From Parapedobacter lycopersici (GTDB lineage Bacteria > Bacteroidota > Bacteroidia > Sphingobacteriales > Sphingobacteriaceae): a DNA stretch of 64,000 bases. The stretch covers positions 491,238 through 555,237 of the forward strand of contig NZ_JAMSLW010000001.1 of the NCBI RefSeq assembly GCF_024643285.1. The letters run 5' to 3'. Positions 19,210-27,255 of this stretch are shown here, piece after piece (the stretch's first letter is position 1; each line of letters starts with the position of its first letter). A program made the translations under genes and the position numbers. The notes under the pieces are model-generated. The model was not told the origin of the DNA. It did not search any database and saw only the letters and a list, made by a program, of their open reading frames with translations.

Positions 19210-19644
19210 ATGGATCATATCTTTTACGAAGGACAGGTAATCTGGGCACAGATTGATGCGAACAGGCATTTACGGCATTCCGCTTATGCCGACCTGTGTG
19301 CACAGGCCCGGAGCAACATGCTCCAGCTGCTCGGAATACCACTTGACAAAATTGCCGAGGCCGGGATCGGTCCCGTTTTATTCCGGGAGGAACTGGTTTA
19401 CCTGAAGGAAATCAAACTGAATGAATACGTTAAGGTTGTGGTACTGCTGGTTAAATACAATCCTGCCAATTCCAGGTTCACGTTCCGGCACGAAGTTTAC
19501 CGCGCCGATGGGGTCAAAAGTGCGGTGGTCACCGTTGACGGGGCATGGATGGACATTGTCCGGCGCAAACTCACCCCGCTGCCGGATGCGTGGCGGGACC
19601 TGGCCAACCGGCTGCCAAAAAGCGAAGATTACGAAGAAGCATAA
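19210..19644 (+). CDS. Acyl-CoA thioesterase (4HBT hot-dog fold)
   Basis: 144-residue cytoplasmic hot-dog-fold protein. The N-terminal segment GQVIWAQIDANRHLRHSAYADLCAQAR matches the 4HBT catalytic region, in which an Asp (here in QIDANRHL) faces the thioester. A central strand-rich part (LKEIKLNEYVKVVVLL) and the AWMDIVRRK turn follow. Related proteins hydrolyse 4-hydroxybenzoyl-CoA or short acyl-CoA; the substrate here is unknown. It ends 69 bp before the convergent hsp20 gene. Confidence 0.85.
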   Translation: MDHIFYEGQVIWAQIDANRHLRHSAYADLCAQARSNMLQLLGIPLDKIAEAGIGPVLFREELVYLKEIKLNEYVKVVVLLVKYNPANSRFTFRHEVYRADGVKSAVVTVDGAWMDIVRRKLTPLPDAWRDLANRLPKSEDYEEA

Positions 19645-19655
19645 ACGGTACAATG

Positions 19656-19687
19656 AAAAATCCCGCTGGATTGTTTTTCCAGCGGGA
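19656..19687 (-). terminator. Intrinsic terminator of the small heat-shock gene
   Basis: Perfect 10-bp stem TCCCGCTGGA (19661-19670)/TCCAGCGGGA (19678-19687) with a 7-nt loop. On the minus strand it is followed by a T run (19660-19656), so it terminates the hsp20 transcript. Confidence 0.8.
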
Positions 19688-19712
19688 CTTGCCAACGAAC
19701 AAGGTTATTCCC

Positions 19713-20153
19713 TTATTTTACGTCAATCAGTCGCGAAGCCACCTTTGCTTCTTCCCGTTTCCCGACCAGTACTTTCAATACACCGTCCTGGTAGACGGCA
19801 TCGATCTTACTGTGGTCAATGCTGTCGGGCAGCGTAAAAGACCGGGTAAAGGAACTGTAGCTATACTCCCGTTTACTGTACTTCCGGTCGTCAGCCGCTT
19901 GCTCACTCTTCTTTTCCGCCGAAATAGTCAGCACATCCTTATCCACATTGATCTTAAAGTCGCCCTTCTCCAGACCCGGCGCAGCCAGCTCGATTGCATA
20001 GGCGTCGGCCGTTTCGGCAATGTTCACTGCCGGTACGCGGGAAATAAGCCGGTCTGAAATAAAGGAATCGTTAAATAACGAATCAAAAAGATTGTTTGTC
20101 CAGGAATCTACTGCCCTGTTTGAATTACCGTTTGAAAATTTTACTAATGCCAT
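19713..20153 (-). CDS. Hsp20/alpha-crystallin small heat-shock protein
   Basis: 146-residue ATP-independent holdase chaperone that forms oligomers and binds unfolding proteins. The alpha-crystallin domain spans about 38-135, with AYAIELAAPGLEKGDFKI, the VLTISAEKK strand, and the GVLKVLV motif near 125. A short C-terminal tail follows, ending IDVK. It has an unusually strong Shine-Dalgarno for this genome: AAGGAGA on the minus strand (GGAG at 20165-20162), 8 nt from the ATG. The leader (20154-20278) contains a TGAC-N5-GTCA type inverted repeat. A strong terminator follows the gene, so it is probably a single-gene unit. Confidence 0.96.
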   Translation of the reverse strand: MALVKFSNGNSNRAVDSWTNNLFDSLFNDSFISDRLISRVPAVNIAETADAYAIELAAPGLEKGDFKINVDKDVLTISAEKKSEQAADDRKYSKREYSYSSFTRSFTLPDSIDHSKIDAVYQDGVLKVLVGKREEAKVASRLIDVK

Positions 20154-20278
20154 TTTTATATCTCCTTTTAAATAAATAACGCTAACATCCCGTCTTCAAA
20201 TGGTATTCCACTCGATAATAATGCGGAAAACAAAGACATTCTGTCATTATTATGGATTTAAAAGTGACATAAAGTCAT

Positions 20279-21679
20279 TTATTGGTATATTTTTCCCGGA
20301 TTCATGATGCCGTGAGGATCAAAGACCTGTTTGATACCACGCATCAGCGACAACTGGAGTTCGTTGTATTTAATGAGCATATATTCGCGCTGCACCCAGC
20401 CGATGCCGTGCTCGCCGGAGAGGGTGCCGCCCAGCGAAACAGCCAATGTGAAAATTTCCCGGATACCGTCCTTCAGCCGATGGTGCCAGTCGTGATCATT
20501 CATTGCACCTTTAATGATATTCACATGCAGATTGCCGTCGCCGGCATGGCCATAGCAGACCGACTCAAATCCATAAGTCGCACCAATGGCCTTGATTCCG
20601 GCAATCAGTTCGGGAAGCCTGGCACGGGGCACCACGGTATCCTCTTCTTTATATACGCTGTTTGATTTAACCGACGGTCCGATACGGCGCCGCATATTCC
20701 AGAGTGTTTCCTGGTGTGATGCTGTATCAGCCAGCAGCGTATCCAGGCATCCGTGCGCATCCAGCACCGCATTGATCTGCTCGCACTGCAAAAACAGTTC
20801 ATCCGTCCGGTCCCCGTCCACTTCAATCAACAGTATTGCCTGCGCATCGGGCGGCATGTCTACAGTTATCCCTTCGTATTGGCTGACCCACTCCACTGCC
20901 CGGCGTTCCATGAATTCGAGTGCCGAAGGCGTCTGGCCAGCCTGGAAAATCGCCGATACCGTCCTGCACGCAGCTTCATTGGTCGGAAACGATGCCAGCA
21001 TCAGCATCGTTTGCTTTGGCCGGGGCACTAATTTCAGTACCGCTCCGGTAACAATGCCCAGGGTACCCTCCGAACCGATAAACAATTGGGTAAGATTATA
21101 ACCGGAAGCATATTTGATCGTATTGGCCCCTGTCCATATCACGTCGCCGGATGGCAGCACCACCTGGAGGTTGAGCACATATTCGCGGATGGTCCCGTAT
21201 TTTACCACCCGAGGCCCCCCGCTGCCATGCGCAATGTTTCCGCCGATCTGGCACGAGCCTTTGCTGGCGGGATCGATCGGATATAACAATCCTTTTTCGG
21301 CAACCGCCTGCTGCAGCACTCCGGTAATCACCCCCGGCTCTACATAGGCCTGCAGGTTATCCGTGTCGATTGAGATAATCCGGTTCATCCTTTCCATGGA
21401 AATCATCAGGCCTCCATGAACAGCCAGGCTTCCCCCGCTCAGGCCTGTACCCGCGCCCCGTGGCGTAACGGGAATGCACTGGGCATGGCATAGCTTCAGC
21501 AGGGCAGCCACCTGCTCAACCGTTTCGGGAAGCACCACCAGTTCCGGCGCAAACCGCAGGTCTTCGGTCTGATCGTGGCAATACGGTTCGAGGTCGGCGG
21601 AAGGCGTAACGATAAGCCGTTCGGGCAGGATCGCGCGGATTTCGTTTAAGACGGTCGCTGAAATTTCCTGGTATGCCAT
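20279..21679 (-). CDS. FAD-linked oxidase, GlcD/D-lactate dehydrogenase-like
   Basis: 466-residue flavoprotein of the FAD_binding_4/FAD-oxidase_C family (glycolate oxidase subunit GlcD, D-lactate dehydrogenase). The N-terminal PCMH domain (about 38-215) has VTPRGAGTGLSGGSL and GSCQIGGNIAHGSGG. The C-terminal domain carries CYGHAGDGNLHVNII (metal/substrate His) and GGTLSGEHGIGWVQ. It probably oxidises a 2-hydroxy acid; the electron acceptor is not evident and no iron-sulfur GlcF-like partner lies nearby. It starts 14 bp downstream of folB, in a probable three-gene operon with the LuxR-type regulator. Confidence 0.9.
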   Translation of the reverse strand: MAYQEISATVLNEIRAILPERLIVTPSADLEPYCHDQTEDLRFAPELVVLPETVEQVAALLKLCHAQCIPVTPRGAGTGLSGGSLAVHGGLMISMERMNRIISIDTDNLQAYVEPGVITGVLQQAVAEKGLLYPIDPASKGSCQIGGNIAHGSGGPRVVKYGTIREYVLNLQVVLPSGDVIWTGANTIKYASGYNLTQLFIGSEGTLGIVTGAVLKLVPRPKQTMLMLASFPTNEAACRTVSAIFQAGQTPSALEFMERRAVEWVSQYEGITVDMPPDAQAILLIEVDGDRTDELFLQCEQINAVLDAHGCLDTLLADTASHQETLWNMRRRIGPSVKSNSVYKEEDTVVPRARLPELIAGIKAIGATYGFESVCYGHAGDGNLHVNIIKGAMNDHDWHHRLKDGIREIFTLAVSLGGTLSGEHGIGWVQREYMLIKYNELQLSLMRGIKQVFDPHGIMNPGKIYQ

Positions 21680-21693
21680 CGGAATACCTGTGT

Positions 21694-22059
21694 TTAACGT
21701 TTCCAGATCAGTTCCACTGCGGCCCCGGCCCGGTCGCCGCCAAAAGGCGGATGGTTTTTAATGAGCTTTACCCGCACCTCGTGAACAAAGGCATAATGTG
21801 CCCGGACCCGGTCCAGGATCGCCTCGGCCACGGTTTCGAGCAACTTCCGGGAAAGGGCCATTTCTTCCTGCACCATACGGTATACCACTTCGTAATCCAC
21901 CGTGGCGTCCAGTGTTTCCGCGGTACCGGCGGAACGGTCAAACACCGCTTCCACCTCGACGATAAATTCATTACCCAGCACCTGTTCCTCGGGATAGTAA
22001 CCATGAAAAGCATAAAACCGCAAATCGCGGAGTGTCACTCGTTGCTGAAGCTGTTCCAT
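21694..22059 (-). CDS. folB: Dihydroneopterin aldolase
   Basis: 121-residue cytoplasmic enzyme of folate synthesis that cleaves 7,8-dihydroneopterin to 6-hydroxymethyl-dihydropterin and glycolaldehyde. Motifs are the FYAFHGYYPEEQ start with the substrate-binding Glu, VDYEVVYRMVQEE, LLETVAEAILDRV, and the KNHPPFGGD segment that carries the conserved Lys. The length fits the family. It lies 20 bp downstream of a LuxR-type regulator gene and 14 bp upstream of the FAD-oxidase gene on the same strand. The grouping is not an obvious pathway. Confidence 0.93.
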   Translation of the reverse strand: MEQLQQRVTLRDLRFYAFHGYYPEEQVLGNEFIVEVEAVFDRSAGTAETLDATVDYEVVYRMVQEEMALSRKLLETVAEAILDRVRAHYAFVHEVRVKLIKNHPPFGGDRAGAAVELIWKR

Positions 22060-22079
22060 ACAGCAAACCTACTGATTTT

Positions 22080-22781
22080 TTACACCATGTTAAATGCCTG
22101 CGCAAATTTGATGATGTCATAATGCGTCTTGGCGCCGATTTTACGCTTGATATTCCGCCGGTGCGTGTGCATGGTTTTTTCTGAAATGTGGATGCGGCCG
22201 CTGATCTCGGCTGTCTTCTGTCCCAGGGCAATGTATTGCAGCAGCTCTTTCTCGCGTTTGGTTAATGAAGCAAACCGCTGATAGTTGTTTTTAAGCAGCA
22301 GGTTTTCCTCCATCAGGCGTTCCGCCTTCTCGGCGAGATGGTGATTCGGGTCAAGCTGCAACGCAAAAGTGAGTGAAAGAATCGGTTTCCCTTCTTCATC
22401 GAACACAAATGGCCTGGAAGCACTCAAATACCATTCAAACCCGTTTCCTTTTCCCGTGGTAACCTGCTGAAAAAAAGAAAACCACTTTGGCGGGTCGGGA
22501 TTCTGCAGCAGTTCCATGAACTTGGGCAGGTAAAAGGCCACATCATCGGGATTGAAGAACCGGGTATAATACTCCGATCCCAGCCGCCGGACATCCTCCA
22601 GGGAAACCCCCAGCAGCTGCAAACCACGTGGACACATATACATCACCGAGAAATGGCGCACATCGTGAATGATATAGACCGGCAGCTCGTCGGCCACCGC
22701 TTCAAGCGCCTTAAGTTTACGTATGATTTCCTGCCGCACCGCCATGCTGCAATCGAAATCAGCTGGTAAAAATTCGTCCAT
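22080..22781 (-). CDS. LuxR-type regulator with N-terminal PAS-like sensor domain
   Basis: 233-residue transcription regulator. The N-terminal 150 residues contain a PAS-like fold (IIHDVRHFSVMYMCPRGLQLLG, YYTRFFNPDD, FEWYLSASRPFVFDEEGKPIL), suggesting sensing of a small ligand or signal. A short helix (AEKAERLMEENLLLKNNY) links it to a LuxR C-terminal helix-turn-helix (about 170-233, LTKREKELLQYIALG, then ISEKTMHTHRRNIKRKI). No receiver domain is present. First gene of a tight cluster with folB and the FAD-oxidase gene. A 7-bp palindrome lies 51-70 bp upstream of its start and may be its binding site. Confidence 0.85.
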   Translation of the reverse strand: MDEFLPADFDCSMAVRQEIIRKLKALEAVADELPVYIIHDVRHFSVMYMCPRGLQLLGVSLEDVRRLGSEYYTRFFNPDDVAFYLPKFMELLQNPDPPKWFSFFQQVTTGKGNGFEWYLSASRPFVFDEEGKPILSLTFALQLDPNHHLAEKAERLMEENLLLKNNYQRFASLTKREKELLQYIALGQKTAEISGRIHISEKTMHTHRRNIKRKIGAKTHYDIIKFAQAFNMV

Positions 22782-22831
22782 GATCAGTAGATTTAGTTGA
22801 TATTAGGTATTCTCGAGGCAAGATAATGAAA

Positions 22832-22851
22832 AATACCCAAAAGTGGGTATT
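22832..22851. promoter_or_regulatory. Palindrome AATACCC-N6-GGGTATT, candidate operator
   Basis: A perfect 7-bp inverted repeat (22832-22838 and 22845-22851) with a 6-nt spacer lies in the divergent region upstream of the LuxR-type regulator and of the acyl-CoA dehydrogenase. Its place and dyad symmetry suit an autoregulatory site. It has no T run on either side, so a terminator is unlikely. Confidence 0.35.
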
Positions 22852-22923
22852 CCCAGCTTTACATCATCCGGAGTTTGCCCGTTACTGGTTTGCACCTGCT
22901 TCGAAATGAGTGCACCATCTGTC

Positions 22924-22949
22924 CACGGTGAGTGCACGGTGAGTCCACG
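22924..22949. repeat. 11-bp tandem repeat, about 2.4 copies
   Basis: CACGGTGAGTG followed directly by CACGGTGAGTC and CACG. It is located 155-180 bp upstream of the acyl-CoA dehydrogenase start. Function unknown. Confidence 0.5.
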
Positions 22950-23103
22950 TCTTTATCGACAAAACGTGCTTTCGTCCTGCAGGTACCGCGGCCGGATTCC
23001 GGACGGGCAACGAAGCAGGCCCGGTGCAATAATAAACCAGTGCCGAACCTGATACGGAAAATTATCTGTATACTTGTCAGACAGATGGTAAACCTGATGA
23101 ATC

Positions 23104-24276
23104 ATGAGCCAATACCAACCACCTGATTATTATCTGCTGGACGAACTCATTGGCGAGGAATACCGGCTTATCCGCGACAGCGTAAGGCAGTGGGTAAACA
23201 GGGCACTCCTACCTATCATCGAAGATTACGCCCAGCGTGCCGAATTTCCCCGCCAGTTGCTTCCCGGGATGGCGGAACTCGGGCTGTTCGGCCCGACCAT
23301 TCCGCAGGAACACGGCGGCGGGGGGCTTGATTACCTTGCCTATGGTCTGATGATGCAGGAACTCGAACGTGGCGATTCCGGCATTCGTTCCACCGCTTCC
23401 GTACAGGGGTCGTTGGTGATGTATCCCATTTACACCTACGGCAGCGAGGAGCAGAAGGCCATCTACCTGCCCAGACTGGCGAGCGGCGCGCTTATGGGCT
23501 GCTTCGGACTTACCGAGCCCAATCACGGATCCGATCCGGCCGGGATGCTGACTCATTTTGATGACGCAGGCGACCACGTGATCCTAAACGGATCCAAAAT
23601 GTGGATATCGAATGCACCATTTGCCGATATTGCCATCGTATGGGCTAAAAACCCGGATGGTCAGGTTCAGGGGCTCATCGTTGAACGCGGTATGGAAGGA
23701 TTCAGCACACCCGAAACACATAACAAATGGAGCCTCCGGGCATCAGCTACCGGCGAACTCGTGTTCGACCAGGTACGCGTCCCAAAGACCAACATCTTAC
23801 CGGGTATTACCGGGATGCGCGGCCCGCTAAGCTGCCTGAACCAGGCACGGTATGGCATCGCCTGGGGTGCCCTCGGCGCAGCGATGGACTGTTATGACAC
23901 GGCTGTCCGTTATGCCAAAGAACGGCAGCAATTCGGCAGGCCCATCGGAAGCTTCCAGCTGCAGCAGAAGAAATTAGCGGAGATGCTGACCGAGATCACG
24001 AAGGGCCAACTGCTCGTATGGCGGCTGGCCTTACTCAAAAACGAAGACCGGGCCACACCGGCACAGATTTCGATGGCCAAACGCAATAGTGTGGCGACCG
24101 CACTTCAGGTGGCACGGGAAGCGCGCCAGGTACTCGGCGCAATGGGTATCACGGGTGATTATCCGATCATGCGGCACATGATGAACCTGGAATCGGTCGT
24201 CACATACGAGGGTACGCACGACATCCATTTATTAATCACCGGCATGGATATTACCGGATTTAATGCTTTCGGGTAA
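23104..24276 (+). CDS. gcdH: Acyl-CoA dehydrogenase, probably glutaryl-CoA dehydrogenase
   Basis: 390-residue FAD-dependent dehydrogenase. Family signatures are GCFGLTEPNHGSDPAGM (FAD contact), GSKMWISNAPFADI, the FAD/tetramer motif KERQQFGRPIGSFQLQQ, and YEGTHDIHLLITG, which includes the catalytic Glu. The segments SVQGSLVMYPIYTYGSEEQK and LSCLNQARYGIAWG resemble glutaryl-CoA dehydrogenase, which oxidatively decarboxylates glutaryl-CoA to crotonyl-CoA in lysine and tryptophan breakdown. Crotonase and 3-hydroxyacyl-CoA dehydrogenase genes for the next steps occur elsewhere in the window. The subfamily call rests on motif memory and should be treated as probable. Confidence 0.82.
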   Translation: MSQYQPPDYYLLDELIGEEYRLIRDSVRQWVNRALLPIIEDYAQRAEFPRQLLPGMAELGLFGPTIPQEHGGGGLDYLAYGLMMQELERGDSGIRSTASVQGSLVMYPIYTYGSEEQKAIYLPRLASGALMGCFGLTEPNHGSDPAGMLTHFDDAGDHVILNGSKMWISNAPFADIAIVWAKNPDGQVQGLIVERGMEGFSTPETHNKWSLRASATGELVFDQVRVPKTNILPGITGMRGPLSCLNQARYGIAWGALGAAMDCYDTAVRYAKERQQFGRPIGSFQLQQKKLAEMLTEITKGQLLVWRLALLKNEDRATPAQISMAKRNSVATALQVAREARQVLGAMGITGDYPIMRHMMNLESVVTYEGTHDIHLLITGMDITGFNAFG

Positions 24277-24342
24277 CGGAAAGGACAGGAAGGCATCAGC
24301 CGGCCGAAACCACAGAAAAGACAACAAATTACACATTATACT

Positions 24343-25086
24343 ATGCATATCAAATCAGTCATAACAACCGGGATTGCAGCTTCGCTGACACTTTCCGCTT
24401 TTGCGCAGCAAACGAAAATGAAACCTGAAGAAACGGAGATCTGGGACCCTGAACCACGCATGGTGACCACATATGCCGACCGGGCACCATCGGACGCCAT
24501 AGTCCTGTTCGACGGCACCTCATTAGACCAGTGGGTCAGCAGCAATGACGGTTCGTCGCCGGCCGGATGGACGGTGTCAGCCGGCGCATTTACGGTAGTA
24601 AAAGGCAAAGGCGGCATCCAGACCAAGCAGGAATTTACCGACTATCAGCTGCATCTGGAATGGAAGTCGCCTACGGAAATTGTCGGGGAAAGCCAGGGGC
24701 GCGGCAACAGCGGCGTATTTATGCAGGGGCGGTATGAGGTACAGGTGCTCGACAGTTACGATAACCGCACCTACTCCAACGGACAGGCGGCCAGCATCTA
24801 TAAACAGCGGATTCCGCTGGTAAACGCAACAAAGGCACCGGGCGAGTGGCAGACGTATGACATTATCTGGACAGCGCCGCGATTCAATGCCGACGGTATT
24901 TTAGTGAGCAAAGCCCGGGTTACCGTGATCCATAATGGGGTTTTGGTGCAAAATAACGTGGAACTCGATGGCACAACGGAATATATCGGGATACCCAAAT
25001 ACAAAGCGCATGGCCCGGGCCCAATCGCCCTGCAGGACCATGGCAACCCCGTCAGCTTCCGGAACATCTGGATCAGGCCGCTTTAG
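24343..25086 (+). CDS. Secreted DUF1080 (3-keto-disaccharide hydrolase-like) protein
   Basis: 247-residue exported protein. A signal peptide (about 1-21, ending AFAQ) precedes a single concanavalin-like beta-sandwich domain with the DUF1080 signatures VLFDGTSLDQWVSS, TKQEFTDYQLHLEWKSP, GRGNSGVFMQGRYEVQVLDSY and a C-terminal GPIALQDHGNPVSFRNIWIRPL. Some members of this family hydrolyse 3-keto-glycosides; whether this one does is inference. It is followed by a strong bidirectional terminator. No polysaccharide-utilisation genes are adjacent. Confidence 0.88.
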   Translation: MHIKSVITTGIAASLTLSAFAQQTKMKPEETEIWDPEPRMVTTYADRAPSDAIVLFDGTSLDQWVSSNDGSSPAGWTVSAGAFTVVKGKGGIQTKQEFTDYQLHLEWKSPTEIVGESQGRGNSGVFMQGRYEVQVLDSYDNRTYSNGQAASIYKQRIPLVNATKAPGEWQTYDIIWTAPRFNADGILVSKARVTVIHNGVLVQNNVELDGTTEYIGIPKYKAHGPGPIALQDHGNPVSFRNIWIRPL

Positions 25087-25160
25087 CGGCGGCGATCCGT
25101 CCGTTGGCTGGCGACGGATAACGGACAGCCGGTTAGTCACCGCCAAAAGACATTTCACAA

Positions 25161-25193
25161 AAAAGGCCGGGTGTATGATGCACCCGGCCTTTT
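25161..25193. terminator. Bidirectional intrinsic terminator between DUF1080 gene and asnB
   Basis: Stem AAGGCCGGGTG (25163-25173)/CACCCGGCCTT (25181-25191) with a 7-nt loop, flanked by an A run on the left and T's on the right. It can end the plus-strand DUF1080 transcript and the convergent asnB transcript. Confidence 0.8.
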
Positions 25194-25221
25194 CTATGTT
25201 TCTGATTCGTCAGTAAACGGC

Positions 25222-26910
25222 TTACAGCGCTACTGCTTTGGATTTCTCGTAACTTTCGTTATGCACCGCAGCTACGGCCCGTCCGGACGGATCGTTTAGG
25301 TTCTGGAATGAAGCATCCCAGGCCAGCGCCTCGGGGGTGCTGCATGCGACCGATTTAACGGAAGGTACCGTCAGTGCCGCTGCATCCGAGGGAAAGTGCT
25401 CCGCAAAAATCGAGCGGTACAGGTATTCCTCCTTGTTCTGTGGTGGGTTGATCGGGAAACGCTCGGCGGCTTTGGCCAGCTCTCCGTCACTTACCTTCTG
25501 CGCTGCCTGTTCCTTGAGTGTATCAATCCAGTTGTAACCTACACCGTCTGAAAACTGTTCTTTCTGCCTCCAGGCAATACTTTCGGGAAGATAGTTCTCA
25601 AAGGCCTTCCGTACAATCCATTTTTCCATCCTGCCGTCCCTGATCATTTTATCTTCAGGGTTCAGCCGCATGGCAATATCGATAAATTCCTTATCCAGGA
25701 ACGGGACACGTCCTTCCACACCCCAGGCGGCCAATGATTTATTGGCGCGGAGGCAGTCGTACAAGTACAGTTTACCCAGTTTGCGTACGGTTTCTTCGTG
25801 GAATTCCTTCGCATTGGGTGCCTTATGAAAATACAGGTACCCGCCAAACAGCTCATCCGAGCCTTCTCCCGAAAGCACCATTTTAATTCCCATGGATTTA
25901 ATTACACGCGCAAGCAGGTACATCGGAGTTGAAGCGCGGATCGTAGTTACGTCATAGGTTTCCAAATGGTAAATTACGTCCCGCACTGCATCCAGTCCTT
26001 CCTGGATGGTGAAATTGATTTCGTGGTGTATGGTACCGATATGATCGGCAGCGCGCTTGGCGGCGATCAAATCCGGTGAACCTTTCAATCCCACGGCAAA
26101 TGAATGCAGTTGCGGATACCAGGCGGTTTCCTGGTCGTCAGATTCAATCCGTTTGGCTGCAAATTTCTTCGTGACCGCCGCAATGACCGACGAGTCCAGT
26201 CCGCCGGAAAGCAGTACGCCATAAGGTACGTCAGACATCATCTGCCGGTGTACCGCGTCTTCCAGTCCTTTGCGAAGTACGTCAATGTCCGAAACGTTGT
26301 TTTCGACATTCGCATAGCTTTCCCAGTCGCGGCTGTACCACCGTTGCGGTGTCAGTCCTTCTTTACTGTAAATATAATGTCCCGGAGGAAACGTTTCAAT
26401 GCGTTTGCAATAGCCTTCGAGTGACTTAAGTTCAGACGCAACGTAAAACGTGCCGGCATCGTCCCATCCCATATACAGCGGAATAATGCCAATATGGTCG
26501 CGTGCTATTAAAAACGTATCCTGTTCAATATCGTAGAGGGCAAACCCAAATATGCCGTTAAGCTCTTCAATAAATTGGGGGCCTTTCTTTTCGTACAGTG
26601 CCAATATTACTTCGCTGTCACACTGTGTGGAAAATGCATAGTCTGTCAGCTGATTCCGCAACTGTTGGTGATTATATATTTCCCCATTGACCGCCAATAC
26701 CGTATTACCGTTGGCACTAAACAACGGCTGACGGCCGGATTTTGGATCAACAATCGCTAAACGTTCATGCGCTAAAATAGCTTTTTCCGAGCTATATATC
26801 CCCGACCAATCCGGCCCGCGATGACGAATCTTTTTCGACATCTTGAGCACTTGGGGGCGCAATTCTTCTGACTTACCTTTCAGGTCAAAAGCACCAATAA
26901 TTCCACACAT
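25222..26910 (-). CDS. asnB: Glutamine-hydrolysing asparagine synthetase B
   Basis: 562-residue cytoplasmic enzyme making asparagine from aspartate, ATP and glutamine. The N-terminal Ntn glutaminase starts MCGIIGAFD (Cys nucleophile exposed after Met removal) and has RHRGPDWSG, HERLAIVD and NGEIYNHQ. The C-terminal synthetase domain has the pyrophosphate loop SGGLDSSVIA near 237-246, then VLSGEGSDELFGGYLYFHKAP and GRVPFLDKEF. Length and order match AsnB. A consensus promoter precedes it and a bidirectional terminator follows, so it is probably monocistronic. Confidence 0.97.
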   Translation of the reverse strand: MCGIIGAFDLKGKSEELRPQVLKMSKKIRHRGPDWSGIYSSEKAILAHERLAIVDPKSGRQPLFSANGNTVLAVNGEIYNHQQLRNQLTDYAFSTQCDSEVILALYEKKGPQFIEELNGIFGFALYDIEQDTFLIARDHIGIIPLYMGWDDAGTFYVASELKSLEGYCKRIETFPPGHYIYSKEGLTPQRWYSRDWESYANVENNVSDIDVLRKGLEDAVHRQMMSDVPYGVLLSGGLDSSVIAAVTKKFAAKRIESDDQETAWYPQLHSFAVGLKGSPDLIAAKRAADHIGTIHHEINFTIQEGLDAVRDVIYHLETYDVTTIRASTPMYLLARVIKSMGIKMVLSGEGSDELFGGYLYFHKAPNAKEFHEETVRKLGKLYLYDCLRANKSLAAWGVEGRVPFLDKEFIDIAMRLNPEDKMIRDGRMEKWIVRKAFENYLPESIAWRQKEQFSDGVGYNWIDTLKEQAAQKVSDGELAKAAERFPINPPQNKEEYLYRSIFAEHFPSDAAALTVPSVKSVACSTPEALAWDASFQNLNDPSGRAVAAVHNESYEKSKAVAL

Positions 26911-26948
26911 AGATAAAAACGTTAAATGTTAATATAGCTATAATGATG

Positions 26949-26981
26949 CAAAAGTAACAAATAAAATATTGACATTTGCAA
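26949..26981 (-). promoter_or_regulatory. Bacteroidota-type promoter for asnB
   Basis: On the minus strand TTG (26981-26979), 22 nt, TACTTTTG (26956-26949). The predicted start is near 26945, giving a leader of about 35 nt to the asnB ATG at 26910. Confidence 0.5.
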
Positions 26982-27211
26982 CAAAATATTATTTTTTTAA
27001 CGATTTTTTCAAAAAAATAGGAGATATAAAGAAATAATATCAACAAAACACGCCATGTAATGTCATGATTTTAATACAAAAACACACAGGCAATAGTCGG
27101 GAATTATCGTTATATTACAGCAGGTTCAGGCGTTAATCGGTGCTAAGATAATGATATTGCCTGCAAATATGCTATTTTTGCCCAGCATTTAATGCATCAA
27201 AAAAAATAATG

Positions 27212-27219
27212 TAAATTTG
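27212..27219 (+). promoter_or_regulatory. Candidate -7 element for purN
   Basis: TAAATTTG, which predicts a transcription start near 27223 and a leader of about 32 nt to the GTG at 27256. No TTG at the expected -33. It argues against the in-frame TTG at 27217 as start codon. Confidence 0.35.
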
Positions 27220-27255
27220 GGTGGCAACCCCGTACCAACTACTAATTTATATCAC

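Larger units (their letters stand above)
22782..23103. other. Divergent intergenic region
   Basis: 322 bp between the LuxR-type regulator and the acyl-CoA dehydrogenase. Besides the palindrome at 22832-22851, it has a short tandem repeat (CACGGTGAGTG/C, 2.4 copies, 22924-22949). No convincing gene or TAnnTTTG promoter was seen; the plus-strand reading frames here are short and unlike any family. Confidence 0.4.
26911..27255. other. AT-rich divergent intergenic region asnB/purN
   Basis: 345 bp, strikingly AT-rich compared with its neighbours. It contains the asnB promoter and two plus-strand TAnnTTTG elements (TATTTTTG at 27173-27180 and TAAATTTG at 27212-27219) in front of purN. No gene or known riboswitch consensus was recognised. 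Confidence 0.45.

Noticed and set aside
20154..20278. TGTCTTTG upstream of hsp20 as its -7 element
   Set aside because: It deviates at the second position from TAnnTTTG and has no TTG at the proper spacing; too weak to list as a promoter.
22843..23052. 69-codon plus-strand frame in the LuxR/acyl-CoA dehydrogenase spacer
   Set aside because: Overlaps the palindrome and tandem repeat, has no family resemblance and a scattered Cys/Arg/Ser composition.
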